DNA of 64,000 nucleotides from Toxonevra muliebris (GCA_963691655.1 OY829328.1:70684400-70748399), one strand, 5' to 3'; positions 1 to 12,679 are shown, counted from the stretch's first letter. Numbers and translations: made by a program. The notes: generated by a model from the sequence alone, not told the origin.

Positions 1-50
1 ATCCGGATTCAGTTTTGCGCTATCTCCTCTGGTTTTTCACGCAAGTCTGT
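1..50. repeat. end of a dispersed repeat (also at 40.05 kb)
   Basis: The first ~40 bases (ATCCGGATTCAGTTTTGCGC, then TATCTCCTCTGG) are nearly identical to 40047-40085 (ATCCGGATTCGGTTTTGCGC, TATCCCCTCTGG), and more distantly related to 39790-39835. The window therefore begins inside a copy of an unclassified dispersed element. Confidence 0.75.
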
Positions 51-400
51 TCCAATGTACGGAATCGTCTGAAGGTCTGTTCAATTCGTTTAGAAAGTTA
101 ATACTGGTTTTTAAAGTATAAGAACCAGAGCTGTATAAGAATGCATTCAATTTAACTCATTAAGTTCTAATGATGCGTGCACGCACAACAAAGGAGTATA
201 TTTTAATGTAGATAAAAAAAGTTACCGAAACACGTAATCGCTATCATAGTTATTCTAACGCGAAGAGAGAAACTTTTAAAAATATTCGATAATACTATTT
301 GTTGTCTGAATTCGTGACGATAAAGACGTGTGATTGCAGATTTTTTGGTTTTTAATCGGTTTGCTCTCGGAGTTAATGGGTTAATTGCAATACCTTGAAG
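50..400. other. AT-rich sequence, no feature seen
   Basis: No coding signal, repeat or RNA gene was recognised here. Confidence 0.6.
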
Positions 401-404
401 TCAC

Positions 405-800
405 AGTTAACAACCGACAATTCGTAATTGCAGTTATAGAATAACATATTTAACTCCTGAATAAAAAATTCAGTTAGAAGTCTTTTTTTTTTGGAGTCGT
501 CGATTGGTTATTCATTTAAAAAAATCTTTTTTTGAGGCAAGGGAATGCAATCTTTTTTTGAAATCATGGGAATGCTAATCTTATGATTCCAAAATCATGA
601 CTGCGTTGAAGTCACTTGGAGCCAATTGGAGTCACTTGAAGTCACTTGAATACCCTTAGAATCACTTGAATTCACATCCAGTTACTTGAAGTCAATTGGG
701 ATTTGAAGTCAGTTGGAGTCACTTGAAGTCTTTTGGAATCAATTGAGATTTTGAAGTCAATTGGAGTGACTTGAAATCAATTAGGATTGGAAGTAATTAA
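405..800 (+). repeat. dispersed repeat with GTCACTTGAAGTCAATTGGA array
   Basis: The first part (about 415-620) matches the reverse complement of 12430-12610, sharing GGAGTCGTCGATTGGTTATT, GGGAATGCAATCTTTTTTTG and AAATCATGGGAATGC. It then runs into a short-period array of GTCACTTGAAGTCAATTGGA words to about 790. Related GACTTCAAATGA arrays lie inside the element at 40759-41595, so these appear to be members of one non-autonomous repeat family. No terminal inverted repeat was found for this copy. Confidence 0.7.
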
Positions 801-2460
801 CTTTTTAATTAGTAATTATCTCGAGTTATTCAGTAGATTTGTGAAAAATTTAATGCATGCTACTTATTTTTGAAGAATTCATACTATTTATAACATTATA
901 CTTGACCAATAGTAACCTGACGATTTCTAAAGTTTTTACGATTCAAAGGAGTTCACATCAGTTTATCGTTCGGCCCGTAATATTTAAAGTAATTTTCATG
1001 AAATAAATCAAGGTTCATGAAGTACTATGATCAGTAAGAGCTTGTGCTTACTGCATTAGAAATGCTGCATGATTTTATTTAAATATAAAGAAAACAATGG
1101 ACTGTCGTATATAGATCTGCTTTATACACTCCTCTTTCATAATCTTAACTTAATCAACTAAATTTAACATAAGCAACATTTCGTTAATTACTGAATACAG
1201 TGTAAATGAAATGAAAATTAATCGCTGTCAAGAGAAACTGCAAAACACATCCGTTCTATATAATATTTATCTGCAATGAAATCTTCCATTTAAGGTGCCG
1301 CAATAGAAAAGCGAATTTACCATACGAAATTTCATGTATTTATTTATGTACTACAAGCTGCCGTTGCTGCTGTTGCTGCTACTGCGGCTATTATGCATTA
1401 CTAAAGTGTTAAAAAATACCCAGAACTACTGACTTAATTGAGTACATAAAAAAGTTGTTATTATACAGAATAAGAAGAAGAAAACTTTTCATAGACAATA
1501 TGTTGCTGCTGAGTTGGAAAACTATGTGGAAAAAACTGAAACAAAAATTGTTACAACTTTGTTTACTTTTAAAAATTTCTCATGTACCAAGCAACCAACC
1601 AACAATGAACCAACTGTCAACATTTTCTCTACTACAATATGCAACTGATGCAATTGCAATTGTTGCTGCTGCTGTTGATGATGCTGACGCTGATAATGTT
1701 GTAGCTCCTCACTCTACTAAGTGCGTCGTCAAGCAGTAGTAATAAACTGAATATTTATTATTAACAATTTTATGTTGTTTGTGTCTTGTATTTTTGTTTT
1801 TGTTTTCGTTTTTTTTTTTTCATTTGGTTGCTTGCAGAAAAATGAAAAACAATTGAAGCAATTTGCAAACAAACATTTTCGGTAAAAAGAAAAACAACAA
1901 CATAAAATTACTACAACATTGTTGTATTTATATTCCATAAAATGAGCGACAAAACACTAACCACAATTTCACATACAACACTCACACATACATGCAAAGC
2001 AAAGAAGTCAATGTATAGCTTGAGCGGTGGCGCTTATTGCAAATATTATGAAGTTGCTGGGTCTTTCGTCCTCACATTTATAAAATGAAAATCGTATTCT
2101 GTATTCTTCATAGTGACAGTGACTGTATGGGGAGTGATTGTCCCAGTTGGTAATCAGGTCGAGCGGTATCAAATGATTAGTATTATTTTTATAAGAAAGG
2201 AGCCAAGCCGTCATTTAGCTTTTCATTGAAGAAAAATCTGACTTGGTCCTGCTTACTAGAAGTTTCAATGGTGGAAAAAGGGCGGTTTGGGGATGAAACC
2301 ATATTTTAGGCATTGTAATCGTTGGATTAGAAATGAAAAAATTTTTGAAAGAAAGAATGGATTCCAAAATGTTTTGATCAGACTCACCTCCCCTTGAATA
2401 GCACCAAAATTTAAAAAATAATGAAAATGAACGGGCAAAATTGGAACTAATAAACCAAAT
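800..2460. other. AT-rich intronic DNA with CTG/TGC triplet tracts
   Basis: Mostly unstructured AT-rich sequence. Two clusters of GCTGTTGCTGCT-type triplets occur at 1358-1393 and 1660-1700, and a poly-T/TGTTTT tract at about 1793-1820. Open frames here are short and triplet-driven; none resembles a known protein. Confidence 0.6.
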
Positions 2461-2464
2461 AGAA

Positions 2465-4600
2465 ATCAATGTACAAAATAAAAACTAATGGATAAATTTT
2501 AAACTATTGGGGTAAAAAGAAACAAATGGAGAAAGGAGAAGCATAAGTATAGACAAAATAAAAACCATTAGGCAATATAAAAATCATTAGATAAAATAGA
2601 AACCATTGGACAAAATAAAAATTATTGGACAAAATACAAACCATTGGACAATACAAAAATCATTGAAAAAAAGAAACCAAAGGACAAAAGAGAAACCAAT
2701 GGACCAAATAGAAACCATTGGACAAAATAAAAATCATTGGGCAAAATAGAAACCGAAGAATACAATAGAAAGCATTGGACAATATAAAAATCTTTAGACA
2801 AAATGGAAACCAAAAAACAAAATAGAAAGCATTGGACAATATAAAAATCATTGGACCAAATAGAAACCATTGGACAATATAAAAATCATTGGGCAAAATA
2901 GAAGTCGAAGAACAGAATAGAAAGCATTGGACAATATAAAAATCTTTAAACAAAATTGAAACCACTGGGCAATATAAAAATCATTGAGTAAAATAGAAAC
3001 CATTGGGCAATGCAAAAATCATTGGATAAAATAAAAGCCATCGGACAGTATGAAAATCATTGGACAAAATAGAAATTATTGGACAGTATAAAAATCATTG
3101 GTTGAAGTAGAAACCAAAGGACAATATGAAAAACATTGGACAAAATAGAAACCAACAGACAAAATAGAAATTATTGGACCACATAATAATTTTTGGACAA
3201 AATAGAAACCATCGGACAATATAAAAATCATTGGGCAAAATAGAAACCAAAGAACAAAATAGAAAGCATTGGACAATATAAAAATCATGGGACAAAATAT
3301 AAACCATTGGATAGTATACAAATCATTGGACAAAATAGAAACCAGCAGACAAAATAGAAATTATTGGACCATATAAAAATCATTGGACAAAATAGAAACC
3401 AAAGAAAAAAATATAAACCATTGAACAATATTAAAATCATTGGGCAAAATAGAAACTAAAAAACAAAATAGAAAGCATTGGACAATATAAAAATCATTAG
3501 GCAAAATAGAAACCATTGGGCAATACAAAAATCATTGGATAAAATAGAAACCATTGGACAATATACAAATTATTGGGCAATAGAAAAATCATTGGACAAA
3601 ATAGAAACCAAAGAAAAAAATATAAACCATTGAACAATATAATATTATAATATTGGGCAAAATAGAGACTAAAAAACAAAATAGAAAGCATTGGACAATA
3701 TAAAAATCATTAGGCAAAATAGAAACCATTGGGCAATACAAAAATCATTGGATAAAATAGAAACCATTGGACAATATAAAAATTGTTGGACAAAATAGAA
3801 ACCAAAGAACAAAATAGAATGCAATGGACAATATAAAAATCATTAGACAAAATACAAACCATTGGGCAGTATAAAAATCATTGGACAAAATAGAAACCAG
3901 CAGACAAAATAGAAACTATTGGACCATATAAAAATCATTGGACAAAATAGAAACCATCGGACAATAATGAAACCATTGGGCAAAATTTAAACCAGTGGAT
4001 AATATTAAAATCATTGGACATAAAATATTGGGCAATATAAAAATCATTTGACAAAATAGAAACCATTGGACAATACAAAATCATTGGACAAAATAGCAAC
4101 CATTGGGCAATACAAAAATCATCCGGAAAAATAGAAACCAGCAGACAAAATAGAAATTATTGAACCATATAAAACTATTGGATAAAATAGAAGCCAATGG
4201 ACAATATAACAATCATTGGGCAAAATAGAAACCAAAGGAGAAAATAGAAACCAGCAGACAAAATAAAAATTATTAGACCATATAAAAATCACTGGATGAA
4301 TTGGAAACCAGTGGACAATATAAAAATCATTGGACAAAATAGAAACCAATATACAAAAGATAAATCAATATACAAAACAGAAACCAATGCACAAACTAAA
4401 AATCAAAGGGAAAATAGAAACCAGTGGGAAAAATGAAAATCAATGAACCAAATATGTAGAAACAAATTAACAAAATTAAAACAAGTGAACCAAAAAAAAA
4501 AATATCATTGGGCAGAATGAAAGCCAAAGAACAAACTACAAATCAAAAGATAAAATAGAAAGCATTGGACAAAATTAAAACCAATGGATAAATTTTTTTT
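2465..4600. repeat. 19-bp degenerate minisatellite array (~2.1 kb)
   Basis: More than 100 head-to-tail variants of AAACCATTGGACAAAATAG and AAATCATTGGACAATATAA, alternating with a period close to 19 bp. The reverse strand stays open over long stretches because three 19-bp units make 57 bp, giving a 19-residue hydrophobic peptide period (words such as NDFYIVQWFLFCP). These frames of 60-100 residues are an arithmetic by-product of the repeat; each is short, broken and lacks any gene signal. The unit decays towards both ends. Confidence 0.93.
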
Positions 4601-4905
4601 TTTTTCTATAGGATTAAAATTTAATTTACATTAATTTGATACATATTTCGATGTCGATGATAGGGTCTGAGCATTTTCGAAACTTTGGTTTTACTTTTTT
4701 CGGGGCAAATAAGGACTTTTAAAAATTCAGAAAGTATTCTTGAAATTTTCGAATTAGAGAGTTTTACATTAAAAACAAATTTTATGTAGTGAAATGTATT
4801 TAAATGGATATCACAATCGTGTTTTTTTTTTATAGACCCTCTAAGGGTTTGGAGATGTTCAAGAAAAGTCCATAAGACTGAAAAACATTGGACTGGACAA
4901 TAAAA
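4600..4905. other. AT-rich sequence between array and SINE
   Basis: Low-complexity poly-T runs (4590-4605, 4822-4832) and ordinary AT-rich sequence. A single CATTGGACTGGACAATAAAA at 4887-4906 is a stray relative of the 19-bp unit beside the SINE end. Confidence 0.55.
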
Positions 4906-4908
4906 AGT

Positions 4909-5049
4909 TTCTTATAATTCTCATGCACTTCATATTGATAGTGAATATAAGAAAGTAATGAAAATTAATCACCTGACGAAGACGGGAATCGAACCCGAGC
5001 CTCCCGCATGAAAGTCTAGTGCACTACCCATCAGACTATCGAGGTCGTC
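4909..5049 (-). mobile_element. tRNA-Glu-like SINE, truncated copy
   Basis: On the minus strand, 5049 to about 4975 reads as a tRNA-derived head: GACGACCTCGATAGTCTGAT, an A-box-like region, an anticodon-arm-like CTTTCAT, and a B box GGGTTCGATTCCC. The following body (TTCTTATATTCACTATCAAT and GAGAATTATAAGAA) matches the body after the tRNA-Glu-like head of the composite SINE at 46579. The D/anticodon region most resembles tRNA-Glu with a TTC-type loop, but the acceptor stem does not pair as in a functional tRNA. The 3' half of the composite element is missing here. Confidence 0.8.
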
Positions 5050-5305
5050 CAGGGCTGCGAAATAAAATTTATAATATAAGGATATGCAATTTAGTAGCTT
5101 TGACACTTCAGAAACTGGCATAAGTTAATGATTTTCACGAAATTCATAAAAGTCCCAATATCACAAAAACTAAGAAGTTTTTACTAAGATCATATATTAA
5201 TATTTTAGTCAGTCATGGGCTATCCTAACAGCGTTCTAAAGGATGACGATATTTTTTGGGACACCCTGTATGTACACGTCAGAAATGAACTAAATAAATA
5301 ATTTT
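5050..5305. other. AT-rich sequence, no feature seen
   Basis: No coding frame or repeat recognised; lies between a SINE and a LINE 3' end. Confidence 0.5.
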
Positions 5306-5395
5306 TTAGTTTCTAGGTTACGTTAGGTTGGAGTGACTGTCGAGAGAAACACTTAGGCCTGAACGGTCCATTGTGATGCCAGGAAAGTTTCTAAC
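5306..5395 (-). mobile_element. LINE 3'-end fragment
   Basis: Minus strand carries GGACCGTTCAGGCCTAAGTG followed about 30 bp later by CCAACCTAACGTAACCTAG. The LINE ending at 45361 has the corresponding GGGCCGTATTTGACCTAAGTG and CTTAACCTAACCTAACC. This is probably a 3' UTR fragment of the same LINE family; no coding sequence remains. Confidence 0.5.
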
Positions 5396-7180
5396 GTAGG
5401 TATATTTTTTCTTTTCGACCGAAGTTAATAGATTGTTTGAAGTGAGTTACATAATTGGTCATAGAAGACATTTCCAACTGGGGACGTGTGATTGTGTATG
5501 TGTGCGTGTTAGTAATAGTGATGGCGCATCTGAACGATGCAAATTTTAACGATACCATGTTTACGTAATAATATTTTTTTGGGCTAAAATTGCAGGAAAA
5601 AAAGAATAAAAATAAAACAAAATAAAAATGCATAAAACTGAAATGCAAAATAATCTCAAAAAAAAAAAAGCAGCAGCAAGAAAAAAGAAAATAACAGCAA
5701 CAATTGCTGTAGCAAAACGAAGCAAAGCAACGGCATTAAAAATGTTGCAACGACAACACAACAACAACAAAATAAGAAAAACAAGAAAAAGAAGCATTAA
5801 CAACTGTTTAAGCCAAGAATATAAATCAGACTAACACAACAACAACAACAACAAACAGCAAACAAATACAACTTCATGGGAAAATCTTTCTTCTTTTTTT
5901 TTTGAATTTATTTTCTTACCATAATGAGGGTACTAGGGAATGACAGAAGTACAAAAAAGTAGGGAATAAAAAATTGCAACAATACAGAAAAAAAAACAGC
6001 ACTAAATTGCAAAAGAATGTTGCAACTGTGTAGCCAACAATAACAACAACAACAACAGCAGCATGTACTACAGAGATTTAGTAAAGCAAAAAGTATTCAA
6101 AGTTTGGTTTTAAACAAAAGCCATAAGCAAAAACTTTGTCTTTGTCGGACTTGGCTCACACTTACTAACTTATTTTAAAACTCGTATACGCTTGAATGGT
6201 GGGCAAGAATTAAAGAACATAGGGAAGAAGGGAAGAAGATATTAAAGAGTGGTAATTGCTACCGGTGTTATTATTGTTCTTGTTATTATTGTTGTTGTTT
6301 TTGTTGCTATAACTGCTGTTTCTTTTTTTTGCTGTTACTTAATTTGTAGCAGTCAGTAGCAATGCAAATTAGCTGCACCAAAGTTAAAAAAAAAACACAC
6401 AAAAAATAAAGCAAAGATTACTTGAAAATATAAGAAAAAAAAAAAAACGAAACTGTGCCAATATATATATTTTCTCTGTGTATTGCAACAAACTGCCGAT
6501 TTGAACATTTGCACATTTGTGTCCCCTTGAGGTTTTCAGCTTTTTCTTCTTCCTTTTCTATTCTTCTCCAACTTTTCGATAACAAAAACTTTTGACATAT
6601 TATGATTCGAAGAAAGTTTGAACTTTTGAGTGACACACACAATTTAAATTGCACAATTTAGATATGATTTTCTTTAGTTTAGTTTAATTTCTTTCAGTGC
6701 ATGCATGGATAATTGACACTTTGTCTTAATTTGCGTGTCTGTGTGTGTGCAAACACTTACTAAGCAATTACTGTTTGCATTACTTAATTACTGTGGCATT
6801 TGTTGTTTACCATATTTAAAAGTGGCAAAGGAAATTGTTTGCTAAAGTTAATGAAATTCTACTTTGTTTTCTCTTCTCAAGTTCAAAGTTTTTTTTTTTT
6901 TTAATTCGTTGCCTTGATCTAAATAAACATTTAATTTATAGTTTTCTGTAGAAATTAAATATTGAAGTTTGCTTTATAAAATTCTAAGCTCATATAAAAT
7001 CACTTATAAAACTGATCTCCGATTTCTTGAGATATCTTAAAGGTCTTGGTTGTTATATCCATAACACTTTATATTGGATTACTAGAATAGTAGTTTACTT
7101 AAGTTAAACCTGTGATGATTGCCTGAAAAAAAACACGTGCTTAGGTCTATAGGTTTTGACCCTTTTTACCTAGTGCTGAT
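5396..7180. other. AT-rich intronic DNA with CAA/CAG/GTT triplets
   Basis: Contains CAACAACAACAA tracts (5833-5855, 6040-6062), GTTGTTGTT tracts (6280-6310), GT-rich sequence (6730-6750) and many poly-A/T runs. Short frames (for example 5628-5834 and 6418-6654) are lysine- or phenylalanine-rich low-complexity products of this composition. No gene recognised. Confidence 0.6.
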
Positions 7181-7307
7181 TATATGTGCTAAAGATTTTG
7201 CCTCTATATAACTAAAATCGTTCAGATAGAAGCAATGACGTTGACCCCAGAGCTACTTTTTGATTTGAAATATTTTCCTCAAAGTTGCTTTTTTCAACGG
7301 TAAATCC

Positions 7308-8582
7308 TATAAAGGGTTTTCCATTAAGGACACAACAATTTTATCTATTAATAAAACACAGAATTTTTTGAGATATTGAGTTCAAATTTATTGTGGGTGT
7401 AGTGCAAGCATTACAATTTATGAATGAAATTCGCTTTCGGTCATACGACCACCACGAGTCCGTTTACAGCGATCGATTCTTTGGACCCAATTTTCCACCA
7501 CTCTCGCACCCATTTCAACCGGAACGTTGGCAATTTCGCGTTTGATATTGTCTTTGTTGGCTTGTTGGCATAAACCAGTGGCTTGATATAGCCCCATAAA
7601 AAGAAATCCAAAGGCGTTAGATCGCATGAACGAGGCGGCCATTCCACCGGACCATTTCTCGCGATAACACGTTCACCGAATTTGCCTTTCAATAAATCGA
7701 TTGTGACGCGTTCTGTTTGGCTAGTGGCACCGTCTTGTTGAAACCACATATCGTTGATGTCAAATTCATCCAATTCTGGCCACAAATAATCTTCCAACAT
7801 AACACTCTCCATTGACGGTAACATGACGGTCGTTTTCATCCACAAAAAAAATAAGGCCCAATCCCACCTGCGGCATGAAAACCGCACCAAACTTTTTGTG
7901 GATGCAACGGTGTCTCAAGAAGCACATGTGGGTTTGTTGGTGACCAATAACGCATATTTTGCTTATAAACAAACCCATTGAGCCAGAAATGAGCTTCATC
8001 GCTGAAGATGATTTTTCGATGAAATTCTTCATTTTCTTCAAGCTTTGCCAGAGCCCAATTGGTGAAATTTCGGCTTTTCAAATGATCAAGTGGCTTTAGT
8101 TCTTGAGTCAATTTCATCCTGTAAGCATGTGTGCCAAGATCTTTTTGCAAAATACGCCACAGTGTCGTTTGAGCGCTGCCCAATTATTGACAACGACGTG
8201 GAATTGACTGATTTGGGTCATTTTGAATCGATACACTTACGGCTGCGATATTTTCTTCGCTTTAAGCGGTACGACGTCTTTCTGGTACCGGAACATCCAA
8301 TAGTGAAAATGTGGATTCAAATTTATCCACTATAGCACGCACAGCCTGTTGGGTGGGACAATTATTACCACCGAAAATTGGAGTAAGTGCTCTTAAAGTG
8401 GCGACTACCGACTCAGAATTTCGGTTGTAATTTTTAATAATTTCCAAACGTTCGTGAACTAACCATGATGAAAATGTTGATTTTAACTAACCTTTTGACA
8501 TTGACAGTTCATTAAAAATGCTTAAAGGTGCGTTCATATAAAGATACGAAATTGGTTTTTCCCCAATTGAAAACCCTTTATA
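7308..8582 (-). mobile_element. DD41D (rosa-like) Tc1/mariner element, dead
   Basis: A 1.27-kb element bounded by inverted TATAAAGGGTTTTC (7308-7321) and GAAAACCCTTTATA (8569-8582), with TA at the outer edges as expected for Tc1/mariner target sites. The internal reading frame on the minus strand is a transposase remnant. Length and terminal structure fit a full-length but inactive copy. Confidence 0.88.
7418..8466 (-). pseudogene. DD41D transposase pseudogene
   Basis: Minus-strand remnant spread over several frames. In order: a start region at 8466 (MVSSR, followed by a frameshift) joining ESVVATLRALTPIFGG (N-terminal helix-turn-helix), then WRILQKDLGTHAYRMKLTQE, KIIFSDEAHFWLNGF (first catalytic Asp in SDEAHF), DMWFQQDGAT (second Asp) and RSCDLTPLDFFLWGY (third Asp), ending VENWVQRIDRC...FHS with TAA at 7418-7420. 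Counting between QQD and TPLD gives 41 residues, the spacing of the rosa/DD41D clade. At least three frameshifts and a stop break it, so no functional transposase can be made. Confidence 0.92.
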
Positions 8583-8889
8583 AAGGCATTATAAAAAAAA
8601 AATCAAAAAAAGATTTTAGTTTGTCAAAGAATAATTTCTGAGAAAAACTTGGACCTAGATGGTTTTGACCTTCAATAAGTTCAACCATTTTTTGATGGAG
8701 AATATTTTCTCTAAAGAATATTTGTTATTTTTTCTAACCATTTATCCAGTATAAATGGATTGAAAAAAAAAAAACAAATTTTTGCAAGGGTTAATTACTT
8801 AAAAAAAGTTGGACGTAGGTAATTTTGACCTTCGCTGACCTCAACTACTTTTCGATGGGGAACATTTTTCAATCAGAACTTAGTAATAG

Positions 8890-9775
8890 GTTTCCGGTTT
8901 GCTTACCCGGTGTAGTCATATTCCAAATAGTGGCTTCAAAAGAAAGAAAAAGTTTCCTCAATTTGAACCCACGAAAATTTCTCTCGTTTAAGTAAATTTT
9001 CCTCAAAATGAAGTAAAATGTGCTCCTTTCATGCAACCATGGTGTTCAATTTGAAGTAAGTTTTTTCTTCATTTTTACAAATTTAGTTGCATAGAAAATG
9101 TAAGAAAGAGACGAATATACCAAAAATGTTCTCCATACAAAATTTTGGTATACACAAAAACCTTGTTTTACGCTTTTGGCCTTAGCAGACAATCGCGTAC
9201 GCTTTGATTTTCTTTTGAATTTTTAGTCGGTGTCTCTATTTCAAGCGAAGCGGCTGTTGTTTGTGGCTGTTGATATAATTTGTGAAAAAAAAATTAAATA
9301 TATTCGAAAGAAATAAATTTCAATAAACTTCAATTTATAATTTTTTGTTGGCTATAAGGATCTTTTGATAATTTCAAGGCGACGCCTGAATACAAGTAAA
9401 AAAACATGATTTCTATGCCTTTTAATTAAAACAACATTGCAGAAAATATTCCATAAATTTAGGATTTTTTTTTCAATTTATGGAAAATTATTCCTCAGAC
9501 TGAGGAAAATTTTACCTAAATTATATACAATTTCTCATATTGAAATAAAATATTATTCATTTGAAAAACGCAATTTCTACAAATTGAAGACATATTTCTT
9601 TAATTTATAGAAAACTTCCTTCTTTCAAAGAAATTTTTCTCTAAAATAAAGAAAAAATATTTCCTCAATTCAAAGAAATTTTGTATATCTCAATGAGGAA
9701 ACCGTTTCTATGGCGCCAAATCATTCCCATCTTTCCTCAATTTGATAGCCGTTTTTCTTCAAAAGAGGTAAGTAT
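8890..9775. repeat. region with repeated TTTCCTCAATTTGA words
   Basis: TTTCCTCAATTTGA or its complement-like TCAAAGAAATTTT recurs at about 8953, 9001, 9663-9675, 9700 and 9737, with related AGGAAA words between. This could be a foldback-type or degenerate repeat element; termini could not be set. Confidence 0.35.
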
Positions 9776-11960
9776 TTAAATAATTTTTTTTTTTCTTCTC
9801 ATTTTCATTCAGCTGTGAAACATGTATGTACAAGGTATAATAAAAAAATTTTATATTGGTCCCTCGAATACCAAAATTATGGGTTTTAGCCCCCATAGCG
9901 GGGGCATCCCAGACGTGATAAAGAAAATCTGAGTACAGGGTCGGAATCAGCGACTCCAAATTACTCTTAAAAAGTTATCCATTCGAAATTTGATTTTGTA
10001 AAACATCAAATTGTTGCACAGTATTATAGGGAGGTACGCCCCACAAATGAACAATATTAGTATACAGGGAACGCTAGTGCTTTATTGAATACGATTGCAC
10101 AAAAATTGCAAACACTAATTGATCTAGTATGTTTAGTAAGAGCATGTGTCGAGAACACTCTGGAGCACTTTAGTTCTTTGAAGCCAGTACTAAGCTTTCA
10201 AACAAATTGGACAGACCTTCAGGAAATTCGGGACATTGGAACTGACTTGCGTGAATTATACTATAAAACTCATTACTTTCTATATTTCTTAAATTAATTA
10301 ACTAATTTCTAGTTGAAATTGAAATGGATTTTATATAGTTTACTGAGTAAGCTTTTAGTGAGCATAATAGATGCGATGCACTTTGACATTTGATACTCAT
10401 TTATGAACTAAATATGTAACTGAAATTTAAAGCGTGACGGCATAGAGAGAAGGTCATGAACATTTATTATTATTATTATTTTTGTGTTACAAAAATATTT
10501 TTCTTGTTGTTTTTTTTTTTTTTTTTTTTTTTGCAATTATTTGCAATACACTGCTGTTATGCGTTTCAATATCAATTTATTTTCTCACTTTCATGCGAAT
10601 GAAATGAAAACAAATGTTTTATGTTGTTTTTAATCTTCCATATTCTTTATTTTTTTTACATATTTTTTTATACATATTTTTTTATTTGTTTTCATTTGTA
10701 TAATGCCATGAAATTTCACTCTAATTGCAATATTTACAGTAATTGCAACAATGATACTTTCAACAGCAGCAAATATTTTTCTTCCTTCTGGTGTTGTACT
10801 ACTACAACAGAAATTGCTTAAATTACATTAGTTGTAAGTGAAAATAATGAAAATAGCAGCAATTGCTAGGAGTCAGCATATTTTATGAAATTATAAAAGC
10901 ACTGAAAGTAGTAAGTATATACCTAGAAATAGCAATATTAGGTACTTACTTACAATGGCAACTCTATTCATAATAAGTATAAAGTCCAGCGGCAAAAGCA
11001 CAAAAACAAAAAAACAAAAAATTACAGCAAATCGTATGAAGTGCAAACATACAAGAAAAAAAAAAAAATCTAATTATAAATTTAAGTGTTATGAAATGAA
11101 CAAAAAATGGTTGTAATGAAGCAGAGCGGAAGTGTTCAGCAATGAGTTGAAGAGGTCCAAAGAGTGTATGCGTGTGCGTATGTGTGTGTGTGTGTGAGAG
11201 AGAAAGAAATTATATGCTGCGCCTGCATGTGATAGGAAGTGAGAAATGAGTAAACTTCATGAGAAGAGAGAACTCATATTATTTCTAGTTAAAAATTATA
11301 AATTATTGCAAGAAAAACGTGCATAGTACGGAAAGGAAGTTGTAGTAGTGAAACGAGGAGTGAAAAGTAGCACTTAATTGTTGAATTATGACAGCTGTTC
11401 GTTCATGTACACACACACATATAGAAACACATGCACGCATGACTAGAACCCAACGGGAAGGAATGTGTTTATTACCCCATCATATGCGGGGGTATCCATC
11501 GTTGGATCGTTGGGGTTTTTTTAATGAAACTTTCAGAGTTTTGATTTTAAGACAATTTAATCAAAAAAAAAAAAAAAAATTCTGATTTTTCCCGATATCT
11601 TATTTACGCCTAAATTAGGTGTAAACATCGCCTGCTTCGTAAATGGGCCATTAAAATTCAGTTTTTGACACATTGTGGTATCCAGTGAATGCCAAAACTT
11701 GTAAGAAATCAGCTGTCTAAATTGCTTACCTTAATAGTTCAAAATGAACAAGCAAAGGGAATAGAAACGTTTTATGTTTTAGTTTGATCTTTGCTCTTAC
11801 TAGCCCAATTTTTTTTTGTTTCTGATTTTATTAAAAATTAGCTCCGCTGTCCGGTTCGCTGACAAAGTTCAAATAATGCGTAATTTTTTTACATGCACTT
11901 CTTACTTCATAACAAATAAATAGAAAATAGCAGTAAAAAAGAAAAGTAGTAAAAAAAAAT
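9775..11960. other. AT-rich DNA, no recognised gene
   Basis: Long poly-T (10508-10532), ATTATTATT (10465-10480), a GT/GA microsatellite at 11165-11210 (GTGTGTGTGTGTGAGAGAG) and CA-rich 11409-11430. Short frames at 10085-10297 and 11388-11585 resemble no family I know. The stretch 9840-10080 is less AT-rich and may be an unclassified repeat. Confidence 0.5.
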
Positions 11961-11969
11961 ATTACAAAA

Positions 11970-12330
11970 AAGTAAAGGGAGGGAGGTGCCACACTCAATA
12001 CACTCAAATCTTTTCCGTCGTTGTAAGAAATTTCAGAGTACTATATTGTATATGGTTCAAGAGATATTCTCAAATAAGCATATGATTTGTATGGGAGGTA
12101 CCATGCCCACTTTTCCAGGCACATCCTAATTTTTCCTACTGAATGCTGCGAACAAATCCTACTTTCGTTCCAAATCTTAGTACCATACTACAAACAGTTC
12201 CTGAGATGAAAATTCAGGTTTCTATGGGAGGTACAACGCCCACTTCTCCAAACCTGGTTTAGGCTTCATAATACATACATTGTGTAAGTTTCAGCGCAAT
12301 CGGATGGCCGTCAAATGAACAGCTCTCTTT
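11970..12330. repeat. repeat with GGGAGGTACCACGCCCACTT motif
   Basis: Three variants of TATGGGAGGTACCATGCCCA occur at about 11978-11996, 12089-12112 and 12223-12246, spaced 110-134 bp, with a conserved 3' segment (TTTCAGCGCAATCGGATGGCC). Similar GGGAGGTNCCACGCCCACTT words are common in non-coding DNA of higher flies, as I recall; the element class is unknown. Confidence 0.6.
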
Positions 12331-12409
12331 ATATATATAAAAATTTATTGTAATAATTTAAACTAAAAATGAAGCAAATAAGAATTTTTAGAATTTTTTA
12401 ACCCCTATC

Positions 12410-12679
12410 TCCAGTGACTCCAAGTGACTTCAAATGATTTCAAAGCAGTAATAACTTTGTAGTCATACGATTTGCATTCCCATGATTTCAAAAAAAGATT
12501 GCATTCCCTTGATTCCAGAAAAGACTTTTCTAAATAAATAACAAATCGTCGACTCCAAAAAAGACTTGCAACTGCATTTTTTATTCTAGAGTCAAATATA
12601 TCATTCAATAACTGCAATCGAAAATTATTATTCATTTGTGACTTATACCCCCAACTGATTGCATTCTTTTACAACTCTG
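12410..12679 (-). mobile_element. non-autonomous element, partial; CAGAG...TGCAATCA terminus
   Basis: The 12655-12679 end, read on the minus strand, is CAGAGTTGTAAAAGAATGCA followed by ATCA, matching the terminal repeats of the elements at 40759-41595 and 57362-57617. The interior matches 415-620 on the opposite strand (see that entry) and ends in TGACTTCAAATGA-type words. The second terminus is not visible. Confidence 0.65.

Larger units (their letters stand above)
7200..8890. repeat. ~165-bp tandem repeat into which DD41D element inserted
   Basis: Segments containing TTGGACCTAGATGGTTTTGACCTTC (8650-8674) and TTGGACGTAGGTAATTTTGACCTTC (8811-8835), each followed by a CTTTTNGATGGGGAA-type word, are about 160 bp apart. 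A weaker third relative at 7230-7275 (GACGTTGACCCCAGAGCTAC, TTTTTGATTTGAAATATTTT) lies on the other side of the transposon. The DD41D element appears to sit inside this short array. Confidence 0.5.

Noticed and set aside
2622..4349. Several hydrophobic small membrane proteins on the minus strand
   Set aside because: They are translations of the 19-bp minisatellite; stop-free because of unit composition, with overlapping frames giving the same peptide words.
2465..4600. CRISPR array
   Set aside because: Units are contiguous and degenerate without unique spacers, and the genome is eukaryotic.
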